The translations under genes and the position numbers were made by a program. The notes below the pieces were generated by a model. That model did not search any database. It saw only the letters and a program-made list of their open reading frames with translations, and was not told the DNA's origin. This document shows, piece by piece, positions 1-8,370 of a DNA stretch of 51,627 nt; positions within the stretch are counted from its first letter, which is position 1, and the number at the start of each line of letters is the position of its first letter. This stretch comes from an uncultured Bacteroidota bacterium. GTDB taxonomy: Bacteria > Bacteroidota > Bacteroidia > Chitinophagales > Chitinophagaceae. Location of the stretch: positions 1-51,627 of the forward strand of contig CAIUZK010000165.1 of assembly GCA_903903635.1 (NCBI GenBank). Direction: 5' to 3'.

Positions 1-96
1 AACGCCGGATAAATATTCCAGACAGTCGTCGTCTGTTTTAAACCGTTGGTGGAACATAATTGAATTCACACCTGCAAAGGTAATTCGCCTCTCCAT
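1..96 (-). mobile_element. 5' end of an IS1595-type transposase gene (runs off the window)
   Basis: Reading leftward from the ATG at 94-96 gives 32 codons, open to the edge. The residues from F19 (RFKTDDDCLEYLSGV) resemble the start of IS1595-family transposases, where an RF-x-T-E/D-x-x-C-x-x-Y-L block precedes a zinc ribbon. An internal ATG at 55-57 is an alternative start. The zinc ribbon and catalytic DDE/N core would lie outside the window, so the family call rests on this N-terminal match alone. The element end should fall between this gene and the neighbouring NHL gene, roughly 100-180, but I could not identify a terminal repeat or target duplication from one end. Confidence 0.55.
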
Positions 97-134
97 AAGG
101 CAAAGCTACATTATTGCGATCTAAACGCCTATAC

Positions 135-893
135 CTATATATCTAATTTAAGTACACCTCTGAGTTTTGTCACCGACCTATGTCTAATATAGTAAAAATC
201 AAAGTATAGGTTGCCAAATGTGTCTGTGCAAATATTTGTTGGATCAAGAATACCAGTTGATGTTGCTGGTGCAGGGCTGGTAAATGGGAAAGACCATGGG
301 TGTGTTGAATCTCCTGCAACAACTGAAATAATACCTGCGGTATCAACTTTCAAAACATGATCAAAACCTGTTATGCATAAGTTATCCCACTTGTCAACAC
401 AAATACCACCCAACAAAGATAAACTTGCTGCCGTAGCCTGGCCTCCATTGCTTGGCCAAGGATATCCTAATCCTGATAAACCATTACCTGCTATAGTAGA
501 AATAATACCTGTAAGAGCGTTAACTTTACGTACTCTATAATCGTAAGAATCAGCTATAAAAAGATTTTTATTGCGATCTAATGCTATGCTACTAATATGT
601 TTTAAATTAGCCATAGTGGCTTGTATACCGTCACCATTGTATCCAAATACACCTGTTCCGGCTACAGTAGTGATAATTCCAGCGCTATCAATTTTTCTCA
701 CAATCCTTCCATTTGAAAAATAGATAGCTCCATCTTTGTCTATAGCAATGCAGTCGGGATTAATAGTAGCAGCTGTAGCTTGCCCTCCATCACCTGAGTC
801 TAAACCAGACATCCCATTACCTGCAATCGTGGTAATAATCTGCCCATGCACAAAAAGTGGCGCAAAAATCATCAATAGTAATAATCTTTTCAT
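135..893 (-). CDS. Secreted NHL-repeat protein, probably 3'-truncated
   Basis: The 252-residue product starts with a signal peptide (MKRLLLLMIFAPLFVHGQ). It then carries at least four NHL beta-propeller repeats of the form ITTVAGxGxxGxxGDGGxAxxAxL...A-D-x-x-x-R-V-R-K-V. Such proteins in Bacteroidota usually have five or more repeats and often end in a type IX secretion domain. This one stops inside a repeat, after NLYFDFYYI, and finishes with an unrelated tail (RGVLKLDI). The tail lies directly against the IS1595-type transposase start, so insertion of that element most likely removed the 3' part of the gene. It may be exported but non-functional. Ligand and role are unknown. Confidence 0.75.
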   Translation of the reverse strand: MKRLLLLMIFAPLFVHGQIITTIAGNGMSGLDSGDGGQATAATINPDCIAIDKDGAIYFSNGRIVRKIDSAGIITTVAGTGVFGYNGDGIQATMANLKHISSIALDRNKNLFIADSYDYRVRKVNALTGIISTIAGNGLSGLGYPWPSNGGQATAASLSLLGGICVDKWDNLCITGFDHVLKVDTAGIISVVAGDSTHPWSFPFTSPAPATSTGILDPTNICTDTFGNLYFDFYYIRHRSVTKLRGVLKLDI

Positions 894-980
894 AATGCAG
901 GCGCTTTATATACTAAAGGTACACATTTATACAACTCAAAATATCCCAATCAGGAATTACTCAATGTAATAGCCAGATCC

Positions 981-2468
981 CTATTTTACAGTTATATTAG
1001 ATGGTTGTATCTTCTTGAAATCTATTCCTTTTGGCGGCATGCTATCAACCGGGCCATTGATTACAAATACTTTCTGGTCTACCAGGCGCTGCAGGCAAAT
1101 ATCAATAAGTGCTGTGCCATTAGCGTTTACAACAAGGTTAAACAAAGTATCGGAAGCCTTTATACTTAGTGGCTGGTATCTCACAAATCCTGCATCCGGA
1201 CGTGGCACTACTTCAATCCCTAATAGCGATATTCCTTTTATGGCTGCACGAACCTGGGTATTGCCGTCCATAACAGCGGGAGCCCCGTTAAAAACATCAT
1301 GGTTTACAAAATAGGTAACTGTCTCCGGATTTTTGCTGTTGCGCTGCCTGTCGGCAAAGAACCCTTCCGGTAAATGGTTTGGGTTGCTTTGTGTACCCGC
1401 GGTAAAGGTTAAGTCGAAATCCTTTACCGGATAACCTTCCGAATCAAGTACCCTGAATATGATCATCGCATATTTATCATGAATAAAGTACCTTTTCGAT
1501 TCAGTGATAAAACCTTTCTTAATAGTTTCCAGTAATTCATCCTGCTGTATCTGCTCACTCTCAATGGCAAAATCATCGCATAGTTTGTAGTAGTCCGTTT
1601 TTGAAGAAACATTGATGCACCTCATTATAGAGTGTACGGTATCTATGCCTTTAGGGTCGTCAGCTACCTGTGAAGGGGCTGCCATAATACCTATATCATC
1701 ACCACTATGCGAAGATTTTCTAACAATTCTGAAAGCGGTTTTCGGAGCTTTTTTAGATTCTACAACAGGTTGGTCGCCATTTAAAGTTTGTTTAATGGAG
1801 ATATAAGTGGCATTCAAATTGGCCGCCGCCGACCTTACTACCCCATCCGATCCCAGTTCACCGGTATAGGAATTCAGATTATCATAGAATTTTCTTTCAA
1901 TCGCCTGGCCTATCAGCGCAAAAGGAAAGAAGTTCTGTTCACTAACAACGCTGTCATCATAATTTATCCAATCCTTATTCAGTTTATAGGCTTCATTGCT
2001 TCCCAGTTCCAGCCAGTCGAGTACTCCCTGCCCCGGCTCAACACCCTGAAACCAGCCAACCAGCCTGCTTAATCTACCTTTCCCCAACTGTGCTAGCGCC
2101 GAACCAAAATTAGCCGGGGCAAGCATGATCAGGTGGCTCATGGGAAAGTTGGTCCATTGGGATTTATATCGCTCGCTCCAGTCTCTCACTACAGGTCCGC
2201 CGGTAGAGTGTGTAACCGCAATAAACCGTTTCCCGGCTTTTATAATATCTCCCAGCACATCATTTATGGCCGATTGAAGCGCTCTGGAAACATCTTGTAT
2301 ACGCACTTCATCATGGAAGCTGATGTACTGCCCCAGAAAAATGTCTTTGACATTAATATTTATCCCTTGTTTTTTCCCTTCTTCCCGAATGCGAATCGGG
2401 AGTTGACCATAAGTGTTGAGGTTGGTAACGCTATAGCCATGTACAAAAACCAATGTAATTTCTTTCAT
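981..2468 (-). CDS. Alpha/beta hydrolase with C-terminal extension
   Basis: The 495-residue protein has no signal peptide and is probably cytoplasmic. The N-terminal half is a lipase-like alpha/beta hydrolase. VHGY at 9-12 is the usual oxyanion-loop HG motif, and THSTGG at 86-91 is a G-x-S-x-G-like nucleophile elbow with Thr in the first position and Ser88 as nucleophile. Asp208 (GSDGVV) and His254 (SSHSG) are plausible triad members. From about residue 330 an extension of beta-rich appearance has no motif I recognise. Substrate is unknown; an ester or phospholipid is a reasonable guess. It stands alone, with the TetR gene divergent 256 nt away. It ends in TAG. Confidence 0.75.
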   Translation of the reverse strand: MKEITLVFVHGYSVTNLNTYGQLPIRIREEGKKQGININVKDIFLGQYISFHDEVRIQDVSRALQSAINDVLGDIIKAGKRFIAVTHSTGGPVVRDWSERYKSQWTNFPMSHLIMLAPANFGSALAQLGKGRLSRLVGWFQGVEPGQGVLDWLELGSNEAYKLNKDWINYDDSVVSEQNFFPFALIGQAIERKFYDNLNSYTGELGSDGVVRSAAANLNATYISIKQTLNGDQPVVESKKAPKTAFRIVRKSSHSGDDIGIMAAPSQVADDPKGIDTVHSIMRCINVSSKTDYYKLCDDFAIESEQIQQDELLETIKKGFITESKRYFIHDKYAMIIFRVLDSEGYPVKDFDLTFTAGTQSNPNHLPEGFFADRQRNSKNPETVTYFVNHDVFNGAPAVMDGNTQVRAAIKGISLLGIEVVPRPDAGFVRYQPLSIKASDTLFNLVVNANGTALIDICLQRLVDQKVFVINGPVDSMPPKGIDFKKIQPSNITVK

Positions 2469-2724
2469 AAAGCTATTTGAGTTTTTATAATAATGAATTA
2501 TACTTACTTATCTATTGCGTTTTGATTTGAATTGATTTATGAAGATAGTATAGTTTTTCGATTATTCAAAAGCTTACATTATCTGGATAATATTTTTTTT
2601 CAGTTATGGCAACTATAAACAAAACAAATCCGGCCATAAAAGAAAAATATGTACCTACATGCACTTTGTGTTATTTATGCCATTACCTTTGCTAACGCTG
2701 TTAGTAAAAAACGGCATAGTAAGA

Positions 2725-3342
2725 ATGGGTATCGCTGAAAGGAAAGAAAGACAGAAGAAAGGAGTGAGGGAAAGTATCCTTCAGGCAGCCTGGCATTTGG
2801 TAAATGAAGAAGGCTGGCAAAACCTTTCCATCCGCAAAATAGCCGATGCAATCGAATATAGTGTTCCGGTAGTATATGATCATTTTGAAAACAAGGAAGC
2901 AATATTATCAGAATTCAACAGACAAGGTTTTAAATTACTGGGAGATAAATTAGGGGAGGCAAAAAGTAAAGCCGACATACCGGCGCTGCAATTAGAAAAT
3001 ATCGCTTTTGCTTATTGGGATTTCGCCTTCGACAATAAGGAGTATTACCAGTTAATGTATGGGGTAGGTATGCCTACCTGCGAGAGTCTCACAAAAGTAC
3101 CTGAGCTGATGGCCTTTATTGGTGTAATTCACTCTACCATTGACGAGATCATAAAAGCCAGCAGTCATCCTGAAATAGAAACGTGGTTAAAAGTTCATTA
3201 CTTCTGGTCAATGACACATGGACTGGTATCCATCAATCTAATGTCTGCCCCCGTATCTCATTTAGGAATGACCCAGGTTGAATTCAATAAGGCAATATTA
3301 AAGGATTTTATAAAGGGATTCATAAAGGGCTTAGTAGAATAG
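2725..3342 (+). CDS. TetR/AcrR-family transcriptional regulator
   Basis: This is a 205-residue regulator starting at MGIAERKERQ. An upstream in-frame ATG at 2659 would add 22 hydrophobic residues that do not fit a TetR protein, so I chose 2725. The N-terminal helix-turn-helix (about residues 13-60) reads ILQAAWHLVNEEG...LSIRKIADAIEYSVPVVYDHFENKEAIL, broken here for length, and is a clear TetR_N domain. The C-terminal part (YWDFAFDNKEYYQLMYGVGMP) resembles the WHG/TetR_C_13 ligand domain. The YceI cluster begins 60 nt downstream on the same strand, so it may control that cluster; the ligand is unknown. Confidence 0.88.
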   Translation: MGIAERKERQKKGVRESILQAAWHLVNEEGWQNLSIRKIADAIEYSVPVVYDHFENKEAILSEFNRQGFKLLGDKLGEAKSKADIPALQLENIAFAYWDFAFDNKEYYQLMYGVGMPTCESLTKVPELMAFIGVIHSTIDEIIKASSHPEIETWLKVHYFWSMTHGLVSINLMSAPVSHLGMTQVEFNKAILKDFIKGFIKGLVE

Positions 3343-3402
3343 ATATTTTAAATATATTAATTAAACGATTTCTTAACCAAAAAACAAACAAGAAAAACAA
3401 AA

Positions 3403-3972
3403 ATGAAAAAGATCACGATTATCGCAGCCGGATTATTATTATCGGCAAACTCTTTCGCTCAGTCATGGAGTATTGACAAAGGTCATTCAAGGATCGGATT
3501 TGGTATTACCCATCTTATGATTAATGAGATCAATGGTAACTTCAAATCATTTGAAGGAAAGATCACTTCTTCTAAAGAAGATTTTAATGATGCTACAATC
3601 GAATTCTCTGCCGACATGAATTCTATCAACACTGATGTTGAAGCAAGAGATAAGCATTTGAAAAGCCCTGATTTCTTTGATGCCGCTACAAATCCAACTG
3701 TAACTTTTAAAAGTGTTTCCTTCAAAAAAGAAAAAGGAAATGAATACAAACTTACAGGCAACCTGACCATGCATGGTGTTACCAAATCTGTTACGCTGAA
3801 AGCGGTATTGGTTGGTAAGGCAACAAACCCAATGAGCAAAAAAGAAATGGCTGGTTTCAGGATCACAGGTACTATAAATCGTGGAGATTTCTCAATCGGC
3901 GCTTCTATGCCGGCAGCTATGCTGAGCGAAGTTGTAAACATTACAGCTAACACTGAATTCAGCAAGGACTAA
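3403..3972 (+). CDS. YceI-family protein, exported (copy 1 of 4)
   Basis: The 189-residue product has a signal peptide ending at SFAQ (residue 20), followed by a single YceI domain. Family marks seen: W-S-I-D-K-G-H-S-R-I-G-F at the start, EARDKHLKSPDFFDAA in the middle, LTMHGVTKSV, and a G...INRGDFSIG block. YceI proteins are lipocalin-like beta barrels that bind polyisoprenoid chains such as those of isoprenoid quinones. This one should sit in the periplasm. The second copy starts only 9 nt downstream, so they are probably co-transcribed. A TetR gene precedes it. Confidence 0.92.
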   Translation: MKKITIIAAGLLLSANSFAQSWSIDKGHSRIGFGITHLMINEINGNFKSFEGKITSSKEDFNDATIEFSADMNSINTDVEARDKHLKSPDFFDAATNPTVTFKSVSFKKEKGNEYKLTGNLTMHGVTKSVTLKAVLVGKATNPMSKKEMAGFRITGTINRGDFSIGASMPAAMLSEVVNITANTEFSKD

Positions 3973-3981
3973 TAATCAAAT

Positions 3982-4518
3982 ATGAAACGTATAGTTTTCT
4001 CATTAGCAACACTGCTGTTTTCAGCAGCAGTGTTTGCTTCTTCCGCTCCTGCCAACTGGCAGATAGCCGATAAATACAATGTAAATTTTGCCGCTGGTGG
4101 CGAAGTTGGCGGTATATTCAAAACATTAAAAGGCACGATTGCTTTCGATGAACAGAACCTTGCCTCTTCTGCTTTTGATATTACAATCGATGTAGCATCA
4201 GTAAACACCGGCAATGGTCTGATGAATACGCATTTCAAAAGCGCTGAGTGGTTTGATGCCGCTAAATATCCTGCCATTCACTTTACCTCAAAGAAAATTG
4301 AAAAAACAGCAGCAGGCTACCAGGTTACCGGTGATATGGAAATGCATGGCGTCAGGAAAGAAATGACCCTGGCATTTACCTTTCAGAACAAGGGTACAAC
4401 AGCATTGTTTGCCGGTAAATTCACGGTCAACAGAAGTGATTTCCATATTGGTAAACCAGGTGGAGAAGTAGATGAAAAAGTAACGATAGACATCAAAATA
4501 CCAGTTGTAAAAAAATAA
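3982..4518 (+). CDS. YceI-family protein, exported (copy 2 of 4)
   Basis: The 178-residue product has a signal peptide ending near AVFASSAP and one YceI domain. It is diverged from copy 1: the opening D-x-x-H-S is replaced by IADKYNVNF, but GLMNTHFKSAEWFDAAKYP, MEMHGVRKEM and VNRSDFHIG keep the family pattern. It starts 9 nt after copy 1 and is followed 23 nt later by a small membrane protein, consistent with one operon. A barrel that binds a lipid or isoprenoid in the periplasm is expected from the family; the exact ligand is unknown. Confidence 0.88.
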   Translation: MKRIVFSLATLLFSAAVFASSAPANWQIADKYNVNFAAGGEVGGIFKTLKGTIAFDEQNLASSAFDITIDVASVNTGNGLMNTHFKSAEWFDAAKYPAIHFTSKKIEKTAAGYQVTGDMEMHGVRKEMTLAFTFQNKGTTALFAGKFTVNRSDFHIGKPGGEVDEKVTIDIKIPVVKK

Positions 4519-4541
4519 GATCAACTCACTAAGAAACCAAT

Positions 4542-4958
4542 ATGATCAGGAAAGTATTGTTGCTCGCTATTATTTCAGGCATCCTTGCAGGTGTTGCCTC
4601 CTTAATTTACCAGAAGGTTTACACCTCTTCATTGGGTGCAGATTTCACTAAAATTGCTAAGCCTGTTGGCATAATGATTTCCTGCGTAACAGGCAATGTT
4701 TTAGCCGGCCTTGGTTATTGGGCGGCCGATAAATGGCTGAAAAGCAAGGGTGAGATTATTTTCAACTTTATTTTTGCCATCCTTTCTTTTGCTACCATTT
4801 TGGGTGCTTTTGCCGCAAAACTCCCACTGGATACTGCCTCGCCTGAACTATTTCCCGGCCTGGTAGTACCAATGCATTTTTTCCCGGCATTGGCATGGTT
4901 TACCCTGAAACCAATTTTCATCAGGAATCAAACTAACTGGTTCTTAACTGAAAGATAA
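4542..4958 (+). CDS. Small integral membrane protein, unknown function
   Basis: The 138-residue protein has about four hydrophobic segments (roughly residues 4-24, 39-63, 72-92, 105-124) and short loops. I see no catalytic or metal-binding motif. It sits in the YceI operon between copy 2 and the decayed DsbA-like gene, with short gaps on both sides. A role linked to the same envelope or stress pathway is guessed from position only. Confidence 0.7.
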   Translation: MIRKVLLLAIISGILAGVASLIYQKVYTSSLGADFTKIAKPVGIMISCVTGNVLAGLGYWAADKWLKSKGEIIFNFIFAILSFATILGAFAAKLPLDTASPELFPGLVVPMHFFPALAWFTLKPIFIRNQTNWFLTER

Positions 4959-4997
4959 ATTGAAACTTTTTTTCAGTCCATTAAATACCCGAATTTT

Positions 4998-5512
4998 ATG
5001 AAGATCGATATTTGGTCAGACATCATGTGCCCATTCTGTTATATTGGAAAGCGCAAACTGGAAACAGCACTGAACGGATTTGAGCACAAAGACGACATTG
5101 AAATAATCTGGCACAGTTTTCAACTGGACCCGGAAATGGCTTAGGTGGAGCTGCAAAAGAAGCCTTACTGAAAGCTTATTTTACCGACGGTAAAGACATA
5201 AGTGATCATAATACACTCATGCAGATTGGCATCGGCCTTGGATTGAGAGTAGTTGAAATTGGCGAAATGCTCAACAGCGACCTGCTGTCCGATGAAGTAA
5301 ATGCTGATATCAGGCAGGCTGCCACCCTTGGTATTCAGGGAGTACCCTTCTTTGTTTTCGACAACAAATATGCTATTTCCGGCGCACAGCCTGTTGAAAC
5401 ATTCCGTGGCGGATTGCAGCAGGCCTGGGCAGAGTATGAAGCAGGAAACAAACTAATAATCAATGAGGGTGATGTATGTACACCCGGAGGTAATTGTGAA
5501 ACAAAAAATTAA
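4998..5512 (+). pseudogene. DsbA/FrnE-type oxidoreductase, broken by internal deletion and frameshift
   Basis: The 5' part (4998-5141) encodes MKIDIWSDIMCPFCYIGKRK..., with the CPFC thioredoxin-fold active site of the FrnE/2-hydroxychromene isomerase-like DsbA family, and runs to HSFQLDPEMA before TAG at 5142. The 3' part is in another frame. From 5138 it reads GLGGAAKEALLKAYFTDGKD and continues to GIQGVPFFVFDNKYAISGAQ, with the cis-Pro loop VP, ending at 5512. In intact homologues these blocks are separated by about 65-70 residues, which are missing here. A roughly 200-nt deletion that also shifted frame explains this. A separate translation start for the 3' part is possible at 5219 but would lack the active site. 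Confidence 0.85.
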
Positions 5513-5537
5513 TTATCAACCATAAAATTTAAACAAC

Positions 5538-6074
5538 ATGTCAACAAAAAAATGGGCGCTGGACGCCACACATTCCGAGCTGCAATTCAAAGTCAGGCAC
5601 CTTTTGGTTTCTAATGTATCCGGACAATTCAAATCATTCAACGGTACTGCTGAAACAACCGGCGATGACATTACAACTGCAAAGGTTCAGTTCACTGCAG
5701 ATGTTAACTCAATTACTACCAACAACGAGCAGCGTGATGGCCACCTGAAAACAGGTGATTTCTTCGATGTTGAAAACCATCCTAACCTTTCTTTCGAAGG
5801 CGCAGGCCTTGAAAAAGCAAAAGGCGAAGATTACGTTATGCATGGCACGTTAACTATGCGTGGTGTAAGTAAGGCCATTACTATCAATGTAGAATATGGT
5901 GGTATGATCGTTGACCCATGGGGCAACAACCGTGTAGGCTTTGGTGTTACCGGCAAGATCAACCGTAAGGATTTCGGTGTTAGCTTCAGCATGGTTTCTG
6001 AAACAGGCGGGGTTCTGCTTGGCGAAGAAGTTTCATTCAGTGCAAATGTTGAGTTTGTTCAGGCTGCTTCGTAA
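5538..6074 (+). CDS. YceI-family protein, no signal peptide (copy 3 of 4)
   Basis: The 178-residue protein begins MSTKKWALDATHSELQFKVRH and has no signal sequence, so it is probably cytoplasmic, unlike the other three copies. All family marks are present: W-x-L-D-x-x-H-S, QRDGHLKTGDFFDVENHP, LTMRGVSKAI and a GKINRKDFGVSF block near the C terminus. It is the most canonical copy in the cluster. It lies 25 nt after the DsbA remnant. A hairpin at 6108-6146 followed by a short T-run probably terminates the operon. Confidence 0.93.
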   Translation: MSTKKWALDATHSELQFKVRHLLVSNVSGQFKSFNGTAETTGDDITTAKVQFTADVNSITTNNEQRDGHLKTGDFFDVENHPNLSFEGAGLEKAKGEDYVMHGTLTMRGVSKAITINVEYGGMIVDPWGNNRVGFGVTGKINRKDFGVSFSMVSETGGVLLGEEVSFSANVEFVQAAS

Positions 6075-6107
6075 TAATCAGACAAAATAATATTCCTGAG
6101 GATAAGA

Positions 6108-6154
6108 AAATGCAATAGCTGTTGTACTCCAATAGCTGTTGCATTTCTGTTTTA
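6108..6154 (+). terminator. Probable rho-independent terminator after YceI copy 3
   Basis: AAATGCAATAGCT at 6108-6120 pairs with AGCTGTTGCATTT at 6134-6146: 13 bp with one G-U pair and a 13-nt loop. CTGTTTT follows. It lies 34 nt after the stop of the YceI gene ending at 6074. Confidence 0.6.
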
Positions 6155-6269
6155 AATACCTTGTTCCCCTTAGATTTAACAAAACCAACTTTGGCGTAAC
6201 GCTCCATTTCAATTAATTTTATCTCTATAATTAACCGCTGCTGGTTTGCTGCTTCAATATAATTTACCC

Positions 6270-6812
6270 ATGTTTAAAATAGCTACTGCCTCATTATTGT
6301 TCCTGATGGTTGCCCTTACAGGTTTTTCACAAACTGTATGGAATCCTTTCGAGCAGGATATTTCATTCAAAATAAAGAATGGAGGTATAACTGTTACCGG
6401 CCATTTTAATGGATGGCGTGGTGAATTAATTTTCAATCCAAACGACCTGGCAGGGTCAAAGCTGAAAAGCTCTGTCCAGGTTTCTACTATTAAAACAGGG
6501 ATTGGTTTAAGAGATGAACATTTGCTGGGCGAAACCTATTTTAATGCCGACTCTTTCAAAACCATCGAGATCACTTCTTCAAAACTGTATATCAAAGATG
6601 TGCATTATGCCGGTCTTTTCAATGTCACCATAAAAGGCGTAACCAAAGAAGTGGAAATACCATTCGATTTCAACCAGTTTGGCAACGAAACTGAATTCAG
6701 GGGCAGTTTCAAGATCGACAGACACGATTTTGGTGTTGGCGGAAAATCTATGACGATGGCTAATGAAGTCGAGATTATTATTGTAATAAAGGCTAAAAAG
6801 AAGCTGGATTGA
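6270..6812 (+). CDS. YceI-like protein, exported and diverged (copy 4 of 4)
   Basis: The 180-residue form starts at MFKIATASLL and has a signal peptide ending at TGFSQ. An upstream in-frame ATG at 6246 would put eight extra residues before the signal peptide and is less likely. The YceI fold is still recognisable: IGLRDEHLLGETYFNADSFK, NVTIKGVTKEV and FKIDRHDFGVGG. The N-terminal D-x-x-H-S motif is missing. It follows a terminator-like hairpin, so it may be transcribed separately from copies 1-3. Confidence 0.85.
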   Translation: MFKIATASLLFLMVALTGFSQTVWNPFEQDISFKIKNGGITVTGHFNGWRGELIFNPNDLAGSKLKSSVQVSTIKTGIGLRDEHLLGETYFNADSFKTIEITSSKLYIKDVHYAGLFNVTIKGVTKEVEIPFDFNQFGNETEFRGSFKIDRHDFGVGGKSMTMANEVEIIIVIKAKKKLD

Positions 6813-6864
6813 TGCAATGATTATGACGACCAGTTAAATATTGTACCATCAGGATAAACCTATA

Positions 6865-7686
6865 TCAGGCCTTACCCATAACATATAGGGTTGTTGGCGC
6901 TGCATTACCACCTCTTTTTTCGAGTGATATGGCAAATGCCTCACCATTGGTTACCACCATTGATATTTTCTGCATCACCGGCGTATTCTCCATTCCGTCC
7001 GGTATAATACCCATACTTACAGGTTTACCGTTTTGCATCACCCACAACTGGTATTGCATTCCCTTTGGTGGTTTAGGCAAAGCATCCATTGCGACATACG
7101 TTTCACCATTGGCCTTGCTCCAGTATAATGTTGCAGCCATCGGGTGTCCCTTAACCATTGTATGCATCACTATGGTTTGTATTCCGGTATCGGCCATCAT
7201 GGCTGTAGAACTGCGGAAGTCGCTGAGCTGGCTGGCAAGCAACTTCTGGTCAGCTTGTATTTTAGTTAGCTGTTCCTGAAGGGCTATCCGCTCCAATTGT
7301 TCCTTATGTCCCTGGTTCCAGAAAATATAATTCACCGACAGGCTGCCTAAAATAATAGCCACAGCCGCCGCATTCCTGAAATTGAAAGTTGATTTCTTAT
7401 AAGCTGGTTTAATCGGAATTTGTTTGCCGGTCTTACCGTGATTGGTTATCATACTGCCTGTTGCATTCAGTAATGCATCATAAACAGGCTCCTTTAATGT
7501 TGCCGGCGGGGTAATGGCATTAGCGCTGCAATATTGAAACAAGGTAAATTCCAGAGCCCTGACCTCTTTTGCCAATTCGGGATAAACAGCCATATCAGAC
7601 TCAAACTGCATGCGTTCCTCTGGCGTTAAGGCGCCAAGTACATAAGCTTCTGCTATTCCTGATTCTATGTATTCCCTGATATCCAA
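6865..7686 (-). CDS. Anti-sigma factor, RskA-like
   Basis: The 273-residue protein has an N-terminal cytoplasmic part beginning MDIREYIESGIAEAYVLGALTPEE, the LGAL-TPEE pattern of RskA/anti-sigma-K factors. One membrane helix follows at about 105-123, then a short charged helix (127-158) and an RskA C-terminal domain with W-x-x-x-x-G and PKPPKGMQYQLWVMQNGKPV. The start is TTG, with no ATG nearby that keeps the conserved N terminus. It lies 22 nt downstream of the ECF sigma gene, its expected partner. The signal sensed is unknown. Confidence 0.88.
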   Translation of the reverse strand: MDIREYIESGIAEAYVLGALTPEERMQFESDMAVYPELAKEVRALEFTLFQYCSANAITPPATLKEPVYDALLNATGSMITNHGKTGKQIPIKPAYKKSTFNFRNAAAVAIILGSLSVNYIFWNQGHKEQLERIALQEQLTKIQADQKLLASQLSDFRSSTAMMADTGIQTIVMHTMVKGHPMAATLYWSKANGETYVAMDALPKPPKGMQYQLWVMQNGKPVSMGIIPDGMENTPVMQKISMVVTNGEAFAISLEKRGGNAAPTTLYVMGKA

Positions 7687-7708
7687 CTTACTAACTTAAG
7701 TTCTTTAA

Positions 7709-8257
7709 TTAATTATTAAATGCTTCACGCAATTGCTTCATGCCGCTTCTCATTCTTGTTTTTATAGTGCCTAATGGTATTCCTAAAGACTTTGAAATCT
7801 CATCCAAAGTAAATCCCTTAAAATAAGCCAGATCAATGATCGCCTCATATTCCGGTTTCAAATTAGCCACTATTTTCCGCAGGCCGATACTATCCGTGTA
7901 CAGTTCGGTTTTCATTCCCTGTTCCAGTTTATTTACGGCATCTTCGGTAGTTTGGATTTTAGCCTTCATAATTTCGCCCCTGGAGCGCAGTTTATCTATC
8001 GAAGCATTTCTGGCTATATTGATCATCCAGGTATACAACCGCCCTTTTCCGGCATCATACTGATTGATACTTATCCATATCTTCACAAATACATCATGCA
8101 ATACATCCCTGGCTATATCATCATCATAAATCATCTTCCTGATCACACCATACAGCACAGCGCTATATTGGCTATAAAGATAATTGAAAGCCTCCCTGCT
8201 CTGCTGCCTGAGCAGCAGAATAAGTTCCTCTTCGCTATAAATCTTTTCCGGATTCAA
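7709..8257 (-). CDS. ECF RNA polymerase sigma factor
   Basis: The 182-residue protein has sigma region 2 at about 15-85 (REAFNYLYSQYSAVLYGVIRKM... and DVLHDVFVKIW) and sigma region 4 at about 125-178 (LDEISKSLGIPLGTIKTRMRSG). It belongs with SigK-type factors that pair with RskA-like anti-sigma factors, and such a gene follows 22 nt downstream. The start is TTG; no ATG is available upstream in frame before a stop. An anti-sigma release mechanism is expected from the pairing. Confidence 0.92.
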   Translation of the reverse strand: MNPEKIYSEEELILLLRQQSREAFNYLYSQYSAVLYGVIRKMIYDDDIARDVLHDVFVKIWISINQYDAGKGRLYTWMINIARNASIDKLRSRGEIMKAKIQTTEDAVNKLEQGMKTELYTDSIGLRKIVANLKPEYEAIIDLAYFKGFTLDEISKSLGIPLGTIKTRMRSGMKQLREAFNN

Positions 8258-8370
8258 AGGATAGTAATTGCGGTTGACAATGTTGAAATTCCCAATATTT
8301 ATTCTGCTATATAATGCCTGATCAAATAATAATCACCAGGTGAACTCAGGAATTATTGAACTGCCCAAGA

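Noticed and set aside
2659-2724. Upstream start of the TetR gene giving a hydrophobic leader
   Set aside because: A membrane leader before a DNA-binding domain does not fit the family; the ATG at 2725 gives a standard N terminus.
3483-3965. Minus-strand reading frame opposite YceI copy 1
   Set aside because: It overlaps a clear YceI gene completely and shows no family pattern.
4998-5512. Programmed frameshift in the DsbA-like gene
   Set aside because: The junction also lacks about 65-70 residues of the fold; a frameshift signal cannot supply these. No slippery heptamer is seen.
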